A DNA stretch of 64,000 bases from Candidatus Zixiibacteriota bacterium (GCA_011056555.1 DSEQ01000037.1:1-64000), one strand, 5' to 3'; shown: positions 45,055 through 54,788, counted from the first letter of the stretch. The notes: generated by a model from the letters alone, not told the origin. Numbers and translations are program-made.

Positions 45055-46470
45055 ATGTTGAAAGAGAAGATGCTATTGCTCAGGCGTCTGCACACGGTCA
45101 GCGATATAATCCTGACAATCCTCGCTTACATCGCAGCGGATGTGCTGATATCTCTGCTGGTTCACGGCAATCTCCCCGAATTTTCCCGGGTTACAATTTC
45201 CACTCAAAATCTCCTGGTCATCTCCGGCATCTGGGGTTTCCTGGCCCTGAATCAGAATTCATTCTACGCCTATCGTGCAAAAAACTATGGTGATATGATC
45301 AAGCCGGTTGCAATCATGGTTTTGAAGGGTATATCACTGTTTTTGACCTGGATTTTTGCCGCCGGGAGTCATCTTCCGGGACGACTATTCATAGCATCCT
45401 TTCTCGCCCTTGATTTCGCACTGCTATTTTCGCTCAGGGTACTGGTGGTCAAATTTCTGCGGTTCAGCCGCGCTCGCGGCAAAAACTGCCAGCAGATTAT
45501 TGTGGTCGGCAAAGGCGTCATCGCCAGAAAGATTATCGATGACATCAAGGATAATCCTGAATGGGGCGTCAGGATCAGGGGCATCCTTGATGTCGAGGAT
45601 TTTGATCAGCTCTGGAGATATCGTGATATCCCGCAGATCGGCCGCCTGCAGCAACTGCCTGACATAGTCCAGTGCAATCAGGTTGATTATGTTGTATTCG
45701 CGGCCAACAGAAAATATTTAGATAGATTTCAGGAGGCGGTGTCCCTGTGTGAGAAGATGGGTGTCAAGGCCTGTGTCCTGACCGATTTCTTCAACTTGGA
45801 ATATGCTGAAATGCAAGCGGGAGAGTTTTTATTCCGTCCTGCAATTGTCTATTCAAGGGTAAGGGAGGACCGCGCCTCGAATTTTGTTAAAGCCGTTTTC
45901 GACCGGGTCGCGGCATCTGTTGTCCTGCTTCTGGCTTCGCCCGTTATGGCTCTCGTGGCCCTTCTGATAAAGATCACATCCGGCGGTCCGGTGTTTTTCT
46001 CCCACGAGAGATGCGGCCTTAATGGACGCCGTTTCCGGTTATTCAAGTTCCGCACGATGGTTGAAAATGCCGAACAGCTTAAAGAGAAACTGCGATCCAA
46101 AAACGAGATGGATGGCCCGGTGTTTAAGATCAGTGATGATCCCCGCATTACCAGAATAGGCAAATTTCTGAGGAGGACCTACATGGATGAATTGCCTCAG
46201 CTTTTTAATATTGTTCGCGGTGAGATGTCCTTTGTCGGGCCGCGGCCGCCATTGCCTGATGAGGTAAAGCAGTTTGACCGCTGGCAGAGAAGGAAGCTCT
46301 CGGTGAAGCCGGGATTGACATGCCTGTGGCAGGTCGGCAAACGCAATGAAACAACATTTGAGGAATGGATGAAGCTCGACCTGGAATACATAGACAAATG
46401 GTCTTTGTGGATGGACGCCAGGATTCTGATCCGGACAATCCCCTCTGTAATCAGCGGCACAGGGAAATAG
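45055..46470 (+). CDS. Undecaprenyl-phosphate sugar phosphotransferase (WbaP/WcaJ family)
   Basis: 471 residues from the ATG at 45055 (AGAGAAG upstream); the longer frame to 44959 overlaps the heparinase stop. Four hydrophobic segments (about 12-115) precede a Rossmann-like CoA_binding_3 domain (IIVVGKG near 145) and the catalytic domain (about 275-471), with FDRVAASVVLL membrane hairpin, LFKFRTMVENA, TYMDELPQLFNIVRGEMSFVGPRP and KPGLTCLWQV. It transfers a sugar-1-phosphate to undecaprenyl phosphate, the first step of repeat-unit assembly. It is the last gene of the locus, convergent with ychF. Confidence 0.93.
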   Translation: MLKEKMLLLRRLHTVSDIILTILAYIAADVLISLLVHGNLPEFSRVTISTQNLLVISGIWGFLALNQNSFYAYRAKNYGDMIKPVAIMVLKGISLFLTWIFAAGSHLPGRLFIASFLALDFALLFSLRVLVVKFLRFSRARGKNCQQIIVVGKGVIARKIIDDIKDNPEWGVRIRGILDVEDFDQLWRYRDIPQIGRLQQLPDIVQCNQVDYVVFAANRKYLDRFQEAVSLCEKMGVKACVLTDFFNLEYAEMQAGEFLFRPAIVYSRVREDRASNFVKAVFDRVAASVVLLLASPVMALVALLIKITSGGPVFFSHERCGLNGRRFRLFKFRTMVENAEQLKEKLRSKNEMDGPVFKISDDPRITRIGKFLRRTYMDELPQLFNIVRGEMSFVGPRPPLPDEVKQFDRWQRRKLSVKPGLTCLWQVGKRNETTFEEWMKLDLEYIDKWSLWMDARILIRTIPSVISGTGK

Positions 46471-46506
46471 AGGCTTTAATTTGCTTCTAAATCGAGCTGA
46501 GGAAGA

Positions 46507-47595
46507 TCAGACGTTAAACCTGAAAATAATAAAGTCGCCGTCTTTGACGATATAGTCCTTGCCCTCCAGACGTAAGCAGCCATGTTTTTTGGCCTCGGCC
46601 TCGGAGCCGTATTTCATAAGTTCATCGTATGAGTAAACCTCGGCCTTGATGAAGCCCTTTTCGAAATCGTCATGAATCACACCCGCCGCCTGCGGCGCCT
46701 TGGTACCCTCCGGTATTGTCCAGGCATGAACCTCTTTCTCTCCGCCGGTCAGGTATGTAATAAGCCCCATCAGATCATAAGATTTTTGTATCAGTTTCTC
46801 CAATGCCGACTGTGTCAGCCCCATGTCCTGCATGAATTCTTCGCGGTCTTCTTCATCGAGTTCGCTTATCTCTGCCTGCACCTTGGCGCAGATAGCGACA
46901 ACGTCAATATCCTTTCCAGAATATTTTTCAGCATACTCTTTGTTGAGTTTATCCATACGCGGGATATCCTCCTCGCCGACATTCAGGATAATTAGCTTGG
47001 GCTTCCGGCTCAGAAATTGAAAGCCCTTAATTATCTTGGCTTCGTCGGCGGTCAGTTCCAGCAGTCTTAACGGTTTCTCCGCTTCCAGATGCTCCTTTAC
47101 TTTTTCGAGGGTCTTCATCTCGCGTTTGGCTGATTCATCCCCGGACAGACGGGCCTGGCGGCTGATCTTTTCCAGACGTACTTCTGTAGATATGAAATCG
47201 TTGAAGATAAGCTCGCTTTCCACATTTTCTATATCCCGGTCAGGATCTACAGAGCCCTCCGGATGCGGAATAATTTCGTCCCTGAAAGCCCTGACTACAT
47301 GAGCCAGCACCTCCGGTTCACGCAGCGCGGGCGGGATGTCCTTCTCGGTTCTGGATGTATCGCCCGTCTTGCCGCTCACGCCGCCTACATCCATAAATTC
47401 GATTTCAGCAAATGTAATCTTTTTGGGCTCGTAGATTTTGGCCAGCTCCCACACACGTTCATCGGGTACCTTTACTATGCCGCGCCTGACCTCCATCCTG
47501 GCCGCCCCCATATGTGATTCCTGATGATGAGGGCTGACCGCGTTGAAGACTGTAGTTTTGCCGGATTGCGGCAACCCAATAAACCCGATTTTCAT
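46507..47595 (-). CDS. ychF: Obg-like P-loop NTPase YchF
   Basis: 362 residues, the usual length. The P-loop is GLPQSGKTT at the N-terminus, the switch region carries EFMDVGGVS, and a C-terminal TGS domain (AWTIPEGTKAPQAAGVIHDD, then GDFIIFRFNV) is intact. YchF/OLA1 proteins prefer ATP, bind the ribosome and act in stress translation. Two unusual features are the HHQESHM substitution just after the P-loop and a long charged coiled-coil (130-180). AGGAAA precedes the ATG. It lies 34 bases after nfo and is probably the end of the MoxR operon. Confidence 0.93.
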   Translation of the reverse strand: MKIGFIGLPQSGKTTVFNAVSPHHQESHMGAARMEVRRGIVKVPDERVWELAKIYEPKKITFAEIEFMDVGGVSGKTGDTSRTEKDIPPALREPEVLAHVVRAFRDEIIPHPEGSVDPDRDIENVESELIFNDFISTEVRLEKISRQARLSGDESAKREMKTLEKVKEHLEAEKPLRLLELTADEAKIIKGFQFLSRKPKLIILNVGEEDIPRMDKLNKEYAEKYSGKDIDVVAICAKVQAEISELDEEDREEFMQDMGLTQSALEKLIQKSYDLMGLITYLTGGEKEVHAWTIPEGTKAPQAAGVIHDDFEKGFIKAEVYSYDELMKYGSEAEAKKHGCLRLEGKDYIVKDGDFIIFRFNV

Positions 47596-47629
47596 AATTT
47601 ATTTCCTGATGGTTGATTAGCTTCTTAAC

Positions 47630-48505
47630 TTACGAGATATGGAATTTTCTCAGAAGGTCAAGATTAACTTTATCCATTTTAATCCCATCCCGCTCCTTGG
47701 GAGTTTCCAATAGCTTGGGAATGTTCTTTAAGCGCTTGTCCTGCATGATAAACCTGAATGCGTCCGCGCCGATAAAGCCCTTGCCAAGATGTTCATGACG
47801 GTCTCGCTTTCTGCCCAGCTCCATTTTGGAGTCATTCAGGTGCATGGCTTTCAAATATGACAGCCCGATAATATCATCAAACTGCCTGATCGTCTTCTCG
47901 TAGCTTTTCTTATCCCGGATATCATAACCCGCGGCAAATATGTGGCAGGTATCCATACAGACCGAGACCCGTGTCTTGTTTTCGATACCGTCAATCATCC
48001 GGGCCAGCTGTTCGAATTTATAGCCCAGGTTGGTTCCCTGCCCGGCTGTGGTTTCCAGCGCTATCCTGGTTTTTAGCTTATGCGTTTTTTCGAATATGCT
48101 GTTTAACGTATCTACGATCTTTTGAATACCGATTTCCTCGGTGGTATCCAGATATGATCCCGGATGCAGAACCAGATCATCTATACCGAGCACATGGCAG
48201 CGCTCGATCTCTTCTATCAATGATTCCACCGACTTGATGTATATATCCTCTTTGGGGGATGCAATATTAATCAGATATGACGTGTGCGCAACTACTGGAT
48301 TGATCCCGGCCTTTACTCTATCCTTGAAATACTGTTCAACCTCTTCATCGGTCAGGATCTTGGCTTTCCATTGATTATTGGATTTGGTGAAGAGCTGGAT
48401 CGTGGCGCAATCCATTTCGACCCCATGTGCAATGGCGTTGAACACCCCGCCGGCGATGGACATATGTGCGCCGATTAAGGGCTGCCTGAGTTTCTGAGGA
48501 GACAT
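47630..48505 (-). CDS. nfo: Deoxyribonuclease IV (endonuclease IV)
   Basis: 291 residues. An AP endonuclease that cuts 5' to abasic sites in base-excision repair, using three zinc ions. Family motifs: GAHMSIAGG, ALETTAGQGTNLG, CMDTCHIFAAGYD, and the zinc-binding HLNDSKMELGRKRDRHEHLGKG near the C-terminus. All expected His, Asp and Glu ligands appear present. The ATG overlaps the DUF58 stop by one base (TGATG), so it is translationally coupled to that gene. Confidence 0.95.
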   Translation of the reverse strand: MSPQKLRQPLIGAHMSIAGGVFNAIAHGVEMDCATIQLFTKSNNQWKAKILTDEEVEQYFKDRVKAGINPVVAHTSYLINIASPKEDIYIKSVESLIEEIERCHVLGIDDLVLHPGSYLDTTEEIGIQKIVDTLNSIFEKTHKLKTRIALETTAGQGTNLGYKFEQLARMIDGIENKTRVSVCMDTCHIFAAGYDIRDKKSYEKTIRQFDDIIGLSYLKAMHLNDSKMELGRKRDRHEHLGKGFIGADAFRFIMQDKRLKNIPKLLETPKERDGIKMDKVNLDLLRKFHIS

Positions 48506-49416
48506 CAGAAGAGCTTACTCCTTTTATTCAGATAGGCGAAAAGGGAGTAGTCGTAAGTTTGTGAAGTGTCGATTCGATGATAATCGATATTGGACATACG
48601 GCATTCCCGCGCGAATTCGTCGAAGACCGCGTTAAAAGTGTTCTGGTAGTCCTTTTTGATCTGCCAGGGCAGGGTTGTGATCTCCTCACCCGTTTCCATA
48701 TCTTCGAAAATAGCCTCTCGCGGAAAGGAGAATTCACGTTCGGCGGGATCGAGTGTTTGAAGCACGATCACTTCATGCTTTCTGTGCCTGAAATGTTTCA
48801 GTCCAGCCAGAATTTTCTGCGGATCGTCGAGAAGATCCGAAAGAATTATGATCAATCCGCGGCGTTTGATTCGCTCGGCCATTTCGTGCAAGGTCTCAGC
48901 GATATCTGTCTTATCCGATGCTTTCTGCTTATCCAGATGCTGCAGCAGTATGTGCAGATGCGAAGCCGAGGAACGCGGGGGTATATAGGTGTGAATCCTT
49001 TCGTCGAATCCAACCAGTCCTACCGAATCGCGCTGCTTTAACATCAAAAATGTAAACGCTGCCGCCAGATATGAGCAGTATTCCAGCTTCTGCAGATATT
49101 TCTTATCCGAGGTATAGCCCATCGAAGCCGAGGTGTCCAGTAGAAGATATGCCTTCAGGTTTGTTTCTTCCTCGTATTCCTTGACATAAAAGCGGTCGGA
49201 TTTGCCGTAAACCTTCCAATCGATATAACGTATATTATCGCCCGGCATATACTGCCGGTGCTCGGCGAATTCGACCGAGAAGCCATGATAGGGGGACTTG
49301 TGCAATCCGGTCATGAAGCCCTCGACCACCATGCGCGCCCGGAGTTCCATGGTCTTCAGCCGCGAGACTACCTCCGGCTTCAGGTATCTTCTGTAACTTT
49401 TTGTATCTGCAGGCAT
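48505..49416 (-). CDS. DUF58 (von Willebrand A-like) protein
   Basis: 303 residues. It matches the DUF58 family: GFSVEFAEHRQYMPGDNIRYIDW in the first third and the MIDAS-like DTSASMGY at about 91-98, then a vWA fold. DUF58 proteins are the standard partner of MoxR AAA+ ATPases and are thought to act as substrate adaptors or chaperone partners. No membrane segment is seen. It lies nine bases after the MoxR stop and overlaps nfo by one base. Confidence 0.92.
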   Translation of the reverse strand: MPADTKSYRRYLKPEVVSRLKTMELRARMVVEGFMTGLHKSPYHGFSVEFAEHRQYMPGDNIRYIDWKVYGKSDRFYVKEYEEETNLKAYLLLDTSASMGYTSDKKYLQKLEYCSYLAAAFTFLMLKQRDSVGLVGFDERIHTYIPPRSSASHLHILLQHLDKQKASDKTDIAETLHEMAERIKRRGLIIILSDLLDDPQKILAGLKHFRHRKHEVIVLQTLDPAEREFSFPREAIFEDMETGEEITTLPWQIKKDYQNTFNAVFDEFARECRMSNIDYHRIDTSQTYDYSLFAYLNKRSKLF

Positions 49417-49425
49417 TTTATACGG

Positions 49426-50424
49426 CTACTTTTCCTTCACGTCCTCGATCAGCCGTCCGACAATATGCTCGGCCGTAACGCCATCGGCCTCGGCATTGAA
49501 GGAGGTCACGATGCGATGGCGCATGACCGGTTTGGCGACCTCGCGCACATCCTCAACCGAGGGTGTGGGACGGCTATCCAGGATGGCACGGGTTTTGGCG
49601 CCCAGGATCAGGTACTGCGAGGCCCTCGGTCCGGCGCCCCAGCTAACCCAGTCCTTGATATAATCCAGGCTGTTTCCATCCGATGAGTATCTGGTCGCGC
49701 GCACCAGACGCACGGCGTAATCTATGACATGATCCGAGACCGGCACCCGTCTCACAAGCCTCTGAAGGTCCGCGATATCCTCACCGCGCAGTACCACCTC
49801 TAAATTCTGCTCCAGAAGTGCGGTGGTGGTGCGCACGATTTCGTTCTCTTCATTGTAGCTGGGATAATCGATCAGGATATTGAACATGAACCTGTCCAAC
49901 TGGGCCTCGGGCAGGGGATAGGTGCCCTCCTGCTCGATCGGATTCTGCGTGGCCAGCACGAAAAACGGCTCCTGCAGCGTGAATGTCTGGCCGCCTGCCG
50001 TAACCTCATGTTCCTGCATAGCCTGCAGAAGCGCCGCCTGCGTTTTGGGTGGGGTGCGGTTGATTTCGTCGGCCAGCACGATATTGGCAAAAACAGGTCC
50101 TCTGACAAATTTAAATTCGCGCCCTCCTGTGGCCCTGTCCTCTTCCAATATCTCCGTTCCGGTGATATCCGAGGGCATCAGGTCGGGGGTAAACTGGATT
50201 CGTGAGAATTTCAGGTCCAGTACTCGCGCAAGGGTAGAGACCAGAAGGGTTTTGGCCAGTCCGGGAACGCCGATCAAGAGCACATGACCGTTGGAAAGAA
50301 TGGCTATCAGCAGTTCCTCGATAACCTTGTCCTGCCCCACAATAATTTTGCCGACTTCGGATTTGATCTTATCCCGCGCGTCCTTCAGCTTTTCCATTGT
50401 CTCGATATCTTTATTATCAGGCAC
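49426..50424 (-). CDS. MoxR-family AAA+ ATPase
   Basis: 332 residues from a GTG at 50424, chosen because AAAGGAG stands five bases before it; a longer frame to 50481 includes that site and adds 19 hydrophobic residues with no signal. Walker A is GVPGLAKT, Walker B is VLADEINR, and the arginine-finger region (EAQLDRFMFNI) is intact. MoxR ATPases mature or remodel enzyme complexes with vWA partners. It leads the operon MoxR-DUF58-nfo-ychF. The client is unknown, and the usual membrane vWA genes (BatA, BatB) are absent. Confidence 0.94.
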   Translation of the reverse strand: MPDNKDIETMEKLKDARDKIKSEVGKIIVGQDKVIEELLIAILSNGHVLLIGVPGLAKTLLVSTLARVLDLKFSRIQFTPDLMPSDITGTEILEEDRATGGREFKFVRGPVFANIVLADEINRTPPKTQAALLQAMQEHEVTAGGQTFTLQEPFFVLATQNPIEQEGTYPLPEAQLDRFMFNILIDYPSYNEENEIVRTTTALLEQNLEVVLRGEDIADLQRLVRRVPVSDHVIDYAVRLVRATRYSSDGNSLDYIKDWVSWGAGPRASQYLILGAKTRAILDSRPTPSVEDVREVAKPVMRHRIVTSFNAEADGVTAEHIVGRLIEDVKEK

Positions 50425-50565
50425 ACAATCTCCTTTCATGAAAAAACGAAATATACATACTATTACAGTTATTTCAAGCAATTGTTTCCGGGAGGGGAGG
50501 ATTGGCAGGAATCATCGGGTGGCCTGCATCTTCAGATGTCGGGAAGAATGAAATGAGATTAGATC

Positions 50566-50673
50566 CCACCGCTAAAGCGGATGGGGCACCCAGCCTCTGC
50601 TGTCCGGCAGGGGCATTTTGATTCATGGCGCAGGGTCACATCCTGCCAGGGCCGGACAAGACCCCGCGCGACG
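50566..50673 (+). repeat. REP-like nested hairpin, copy C
   Basis: Outer stem GCGCAGGGTC (50628-50637) / GACCCCGCGC (50660-50669) encloses an inner partial stem around TGCCAGGGCCGGA. The upstream block CACCCAGCCTCTGC...GCAGGGGC and the flank CCCACCGCTAAAGCGG also recur near 61.8 kb. It shares its core with the three copies next to the RAYT gene, 10 kb away. Confidence 0.8.
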
Positions 50674-50718
50674 AAAATATAGTTCTTGAATCTGCCGCTT
50701 GAAACTTCCCCTCTGTTT

Positions 50719-51468
50719 TTATATTTTCGAAACAGTTGGGATGATTTTTCTGCGAAACCTGTCTGTTTCGGCTTTGAGAGCTTTGAGGGTCTCTTCCGTA
50801 AACGGTACTTTGACCTCCTGTGATTCGAAATGCGCTCCTCTGACCCGGGCAATCTGGAAATGCATGGTGGTTGATTCTGCCATCCGAGTATACATGAGAT
50901 TGTCGGCAAGTTCCTCCAGCTGCTCGATTTTTTCCCGAAAAGCGCTTGTACTGACGGACAGGGTTGACGAAAACTCTTTTTCGTCAAATAGCACTTTCTC
51001 CCACTCTGCGAAAATCTTCTCGCCCCATGTACGAGAAAAGAACAGAATATTCAATGCAGAACCATACAGGATTATATTTTTTTTGGACGAATCGAGCAGC
51101 ATTCGCCCGGTTTCAATAGCCTCGCGAAGCACATCCGGCTTAAGAATGTTTGCTCGAAGCAAATCTGGTTCTACCTTAACCGTCGATTCGATCTGCGGAT
51201 CAAAATAGATATACATGATCTTGAACCTAAATTCTAAAGGACTCAGACCGTACATAGCCAACAGCTTTTCCACATAAGTACGATCCGAGTTGATTAGAAA
51301 AACCAGGGCGCTGCCACCGGACCTCAGCCAGGCGGCCAGAATGATCGCTCCTATCAAAGGCTTTCCGGAACCTCCGGGCCCGCTTATGATCGTGGATGAA
51401 GGAACTGGTAAACCATCCGGAAGAAGTTCATCCAGCCAGGGCTGTCCCAAGTGTATTGTGTTATTCAT
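50719..51468 (-). CDS. RecA/KaiC-like ATPase with atypical Walker A
   Basis: 249 residues. The N-terminus resembles KaiC/RecA-superfamily ATPases (LDELLPDGLPVPSSTIISG) with P-loop GPGGSGKP, where Pro replaces the usual Thr/Ser after the Lys. The middle is alpha/beta, and the second half is helical with a short charged segment. No signal or membrane segment. AAGGAG stands eight bases before the ATG. KaiC-like proteins act in signalling. The Pro substitution could weaken magnesium or nucleotide binding. It is a lone gene between a REP element and a 632-base gap. Confidence 0.7.
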   Translation of the reverse strand: MNNTIHLGQPWLDELLPDGLPVPSSTIISGPGGSGKPLIGAIILAAWLRSGGSALVFLINSDRTYVEKLLAMYGLSPLEFRFKIMYIYFDPQIESTVKVEPDLLRANILKPDVLREAIETGRMLLDSSKKNIILYGSALNILFFSRTWGEKIFAEWEKVLFDEKEFSSTLSVSTSAFREKIEQLEELADNLMYTRMAESTTMHFQIARVRGAHFESQEVKVPFTEETLKALKAETDRFRRKIIPTVSKI

Positions 51469-52100
51469 CTTTATTGCTCCTTAACTGTCATTTACTTACA
51501 AGACATCTACCTAAATAACATACGGGTTGAAAATTCAAGGCTGCAAGGCAAATAATTGGCATCTGATCCCACATTGCTTCGGTTCTTCTGATTTTACCGC
51601 TCCTGCTCCCTGTTTCCCCATGCACTTCGTGACCGCCTTTTGGAGCTTTCAATTTCGAATCTCCTGGCCGGCCCTGAGACAAAGCACAAGCTAAGACATG
51701 ATCATTCACGGCCCCCGTGAAACCATAAGAAGATGTAAAAGATTTCAATATCTGTTTCATTCGCTTCACAGTGTTTAAAATCCAGCCATATAGAGAAAGA
51801 TATAGATTGCTGCAGCCCTGCGTTTTTTGACATTTACCTGATTTGGAGATGATAACATATTATCAAGTGGCATAGCCAGTTAGGGGATCAAGGGGCATTA
51901 TACAAAGTAAATTCTGAAGGAAAAACGCTTAGGGGCAGTTTTATCCATTCCGGAAACAAGATGACTCCAATATCGCGGCATATTTTTTGCTCTATTATTT
52001 GTTCAGGCGTATGCAGGCCAATGCCCGATTCTTATAAATCTTGTTTCGCGGGTGAAGCCGGATATGCCGGGAAGTCTACCTTAAATGTAAGGAGGAACTT
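51469..52100. other. Intergenic region with candidate promoter before the Flp pilin gene
   Basis: 632 bases without a supportable gene. A TTGACA at 51827-51832 with GATAAC 18 bases on is a weak candidate promoter, about 240 bases before the pilin ATG. A short palindrome TGGCATAGCCA lies near 51870. Open frames here lack ribosome sites. Confidence 0.4.
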
Positions 52101-52283
52101 ATGTTCCGAAAACTTCTGTATGATGAAAAAGCCCAGGACCTGATTGAATATGCCCTTCTTGGATCATTTATTTCAGTTGTATCAGTACTGGTAATCAGGG
52201 CAATCGGGCCGCTGGTGAACGATCTCTACCTGACAATCGAGAACGCCTTACCCCATAGCGGTGTGGAAGCAAGGATTTTGTAA
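52101..52283 (+). CDS. Flp/Fap-type pilin-like small protein
   Basis: 60 residues. The pattern EKAQDLIEYALLGSFISVV resembles the Flp (type IVb) pilin core, with the IEY motif at the start of a hydrophobic helix and a predicted cleavage just before QDLIEY. The leader before it is short, as in Flp proteins. AAGGAGG precedes the ATG at good spacing. No tad secretion genes, prepilin peptidase or second pilin lie in the window, so assembly would depend on a distant locus. Anything exported by this route would be processed at the inner membrane. Confidence 0.75.
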   Translation: MFRKLLYDEKAQDLIEYALLGSFISVVSVLVIRAIGPLVNDLYLTIENALPHSGVEARIL

Positions 52284-52410
52284 GATACAGATCCGAACAG
52301 GAGTAGAGAATCTTATTTACTGAGATGAATCTTTCAGCTGATTACAAATCAGTCTTCGCCCGCTGCGGGTACATAAGCAATGCCATCTATTAACATCATT
52401 TAGATTTCTC

Positions 52411-52442
52411 AAAAAACGGCAGGCGTTTGAACACCTGCCGTT
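52411..52442 (-). terminator. Terminator of maeB
   Basis: Stem AACGGCAGG / CCTGCCGTT with a ten-base loop; the minus strand ends in a T-run. It lies 22 bases after the maeB stop. Confidence 0.88.
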
Positions 52443-52463
52443 CTGCATTTAATGCGATCTATG

Positions 52464-54710
52464 TTAACTGCCATTGGCTTCGACAACAGCAATTGCAGCC
52501 ATATTGACGATGTCCTCGACATCCTGACCGCGATGAAGCACATGCACAGGCTTCTTGAGTCCGGCCAGCATCGGCCCGAAGACCTCGGCATTGCCAAGCC
52601 TCTGTATCAGCTTGTAGGCCGCGTTGCCCGCTTCCAGCTTGGGGAAGATCAGGCAGTTTGCATCGCCTTGAATCTTGGAGAAGGGAAAATCGGCGGCGGC
52701 GATTTCGGGAGTTACCGCTGTATCGGCCTGCATCTCCCCGTCAACGATCAGATCAGGATAGTCGCGCTGCAGAATTTCGACGGCTTCTCTGATCTTCTCA
52801 GTATCCTTATTGCGAACAGATCCGAAGTTGGAATAGGACACAAGGGCTATCTTGGGCTCGAGATTAAATCTGCGCGCGGCATTGGCGCACAGTATGGTAA
52901 TGTCCACAAGCTGCGCGGCGGTGGGATCGAGGTTCACGGTCGTATCGGCAAAGAAATAGGCCTTGTTTTTCAGTATCAGCATGAATATTCCGCAGACCGT
53001 GGTGTGTTTCTCTTTTTTCTCGATAATCTGCAGAGCCGGCCTGATAGTGTCCGGATAATGCTGGCGCACGCCCGAGAGCATACAGTCAGCATCACCGCGG
53101 TCAACCATAATAGCGCCGTAGACGATAGGATTCTTGGTGGCGATTAAGGCGTCATCAAAGGTAATGCCCTTGCGCTGTCTTTTTTCGAAGAAAGCTTTGG
53201 CGTATGAAGTTCTATGATCCGAGTTCAAATAATCTTCCTGCTCAATACCGTCCAGAGAAATTTCCAGGTTCGCGGCCAGCTTCTCGATAGACTCGCGCCT
53301 TCCCAGAAGAATGGGAGTACCGATTTTTTCATCAACAATCTGGCGTGCGGCACGCAAGATTTTCTCGTTGGCTCCCTCCGGGAATACGATCTTCTTGGGC
53401 TTGGTGCGGGCCTTACTCATGATTCGGCGAGAAAGCTGATGGCCGAAGCCGAAGCGGTCGTGAAGTTCCTCTTTGTACTTCTCGATATCGATCGTCTTTC
53501 TGGCCACACCAGTTTCCATAGCGGCCTGCGCTACAGCCGAAGCTTCCCAGACCAGGATTCTTGGATCGAATGGTTTGGGGATAATATATTCCGGCCCGAA
53601 CTTGAAATGGATACCGCCGTAGGCCCGAGCGACAGCATCGGGAACGTCAGTCTTGGCCAGATTAGCCAGGGCATTGGAGGCAGCCAGTTTCATCTCCATA
53701 TTGATAGCGCGAGCATGAACATCAAGTGCGCCGCGGAAGATGAACGGAAATCCGAGCACATTGTTGACCTGGTTGGGATAGTCGGAACGTCCGGTGGCCA
53801 TAATAATGTCTTTGCGAGCGGCAAATGCATCCTCGGGGGATATTTCCGGATCGGGATTAGCCATAGCGAAGATAATCGCATTCTTGGCCATAGATTTGAC
53901 CATATCTTTAGTCACCATATCTTTCACAGAAACACCGCAGAAAACATCCGCGCCCTCCATGGCTTCCTCGAGTCTGCGGCGATCGGTCTCACGGGCAAAC
54001 TTCTCTTTATATTTATTCATTCCTTCCGTGCGTCCCTTGTAAATCACTCCCTTGGAGTCCACCATGAGAATATTATCAGGATTCATACCAAGTGCAATAT
54101 ACAGGTTGGCGCAGGCAACACCGGCGGCACCCGCACCAAGGAATACGCACTTAACTTGTTTGATATCTTTTTCTACAAGTTCAAGAGCATTTACAAGGGC
54201 GGCGCCGGAGATAATCGCGGTGCCATGCTGGTCATCATGAAATACCGGGATGTCCAGTTCTTTCTTGAGTCGTTCTTCGATTTCAAAACACTCCGGGGCC
54301 TTTATATCCTCGAGGTTTATTCCGCCGAATGTCGGCTCCATGAGCTTGCAGACTTTGATGATCTCCTCGGGATCCTCGCTGTCAACTTCGATATCGAACA
54401 CATCGACATCAGCAAATCTTTTGAACAACACGCCCTTGCCCTCCATAACAGGCTTACCGGCGGCGGCTCCGATATTTCCGAGTCCCAGTACAGCGGTACC
54501 GTTGGACACGACCGCTACAAGGTTGCCCTTGGCGGTATATTCATAAACATCATCCGGGTTGTCTCTGATTTCCAAACATGGCTCGGCAACACCGGGGGTG
54601 TAGGCCATTGATAGATCGCGCTGAGTCTTGGTCGGCTTGGTGGGTATGACCTCGATCTTACCCTTGCGTCCCTTGCTATGATAATCCAGCGCTTCCTGTT
54701 TCTTAATCAC
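52464..54710 (-). CDS. maeB: Malic enzyme with C-terminal phosphotransacetylase-like domain
   Basis: 748 residues. The N-terminal malic-enzyme half (about 1-420) contains [13 protein letters not shown], the Rossmann loop region VFLGAGAAG and the DDQHGTA segment; it oxidatively decarboxylates malate to pyruvate with NAD(P). The C-terminal half (about 430-748) is a PTA-like domain, regulatory rather than catalytic in E. coli MaeB. The start is a GTG with GAGGAG eight bases upstream. It stands 269 bases downstream of oadB on the same strand but has its own promoter candidate. Together with oadGAB it links malate, oxaloacetate and pyruvate. Confidence 0.95.
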   Translation of the reverse strand: MIKKQEALDYHSKGRKGKIEVIPTKPTKTQRDLSMAYTPGVAEPCLEIRDNPDDVYEYTAKGNLVAVVSNGTAVLGLGNIGAAAGKPVMEGKGVLFKRFADVDVFDIEVDSEDPEEIIKVCKLMEPTFGGINLEDIKAPECFEIEERLKKELDIPVFHDDQHGTAIISGAALVNALELVEKDIKQVKCVFLGAGAAGVACANLYIALGMNPDNILMVDSKGVIYKGRTEGMNKYKEKFARETDRRRLEEAMEGADVFCGVSVKDMVTKDMVKSMAKNAIIFAMANPDPEISPEDAFAARKDIIMATGRSDYPNQVNNVLGFPFIFRGALDVHARAINMEMKLAASNALANLAKTDVPDAVARAYGGIHFKFGPEYIIPKPFDPRILVWEASAVAQAAMETGVARKTIDIEKYKEELHDRFGFGHQLSRRIMSKARTKPKKIVFPEGANEKILRAARQIVDEKIGTPILLGRRESIEKLAANLEISLDGIEQEDYLNSDHRTSYAKAFFEKRQRKGITFDDALIATKNPIVYGAIMVDRGDADCMLSGVRQHYPDTIRPALQIIEKKEKHTTVCGIFMLILKNKAYFFADTTVNLDPTAAQLVDITILCANAARRFNLEPKIALVSYSNFGSVRNKDTEKIREAVEILQRDYPDLIVDGEMQADTAVTPEIAAADFPFSKIQGDANCLIFPKLEAGNAAYKLIQRLGNAEVFGPMLAGLKKPVHVLHRGQDVEDIVNMAAIAVVEANGS

Positions 54711-54759
54711 TTGATCATCTCCTCAAAAAATGAGTATTTCTGCGTCAAATCAAAGCGCC

Positions 54760-54788
54760 AATAAATGATTTGTCCGACTCTTTGTCAA
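54760..54788 (-). promoter_or_regulatory. Candidate maeB promoter
   Basis: On the minus strand, TTGACA (54788-54783), a 17-base spacer and TTTATT (54765-54760), about 45 bases before the GTG. The -10 is only a partial match. Confidence 0.45.

Noticed and set aside
50559-50987. 142-residue minus-strand frame
   Set aside because: It overlaps the RecA-like gene in another frame and reads through the REP hairpin.
51488-51769. 93-residue minus-strand frame
   Set aside because: No ribosome site and no recognisable domain; the codon pattern does not look coding. The region stays listed as intergenic.
51961-52143. 60-residue plus-strand frame overlapping the Flp-like gene
   Set aside because: The overlapping frame with AAGGAGG and a pilin motif is far better supported.
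53214-54611. 465-residue plus-strand open frame
   Set aside because: Antisense to maeB, whose motifs are complete.
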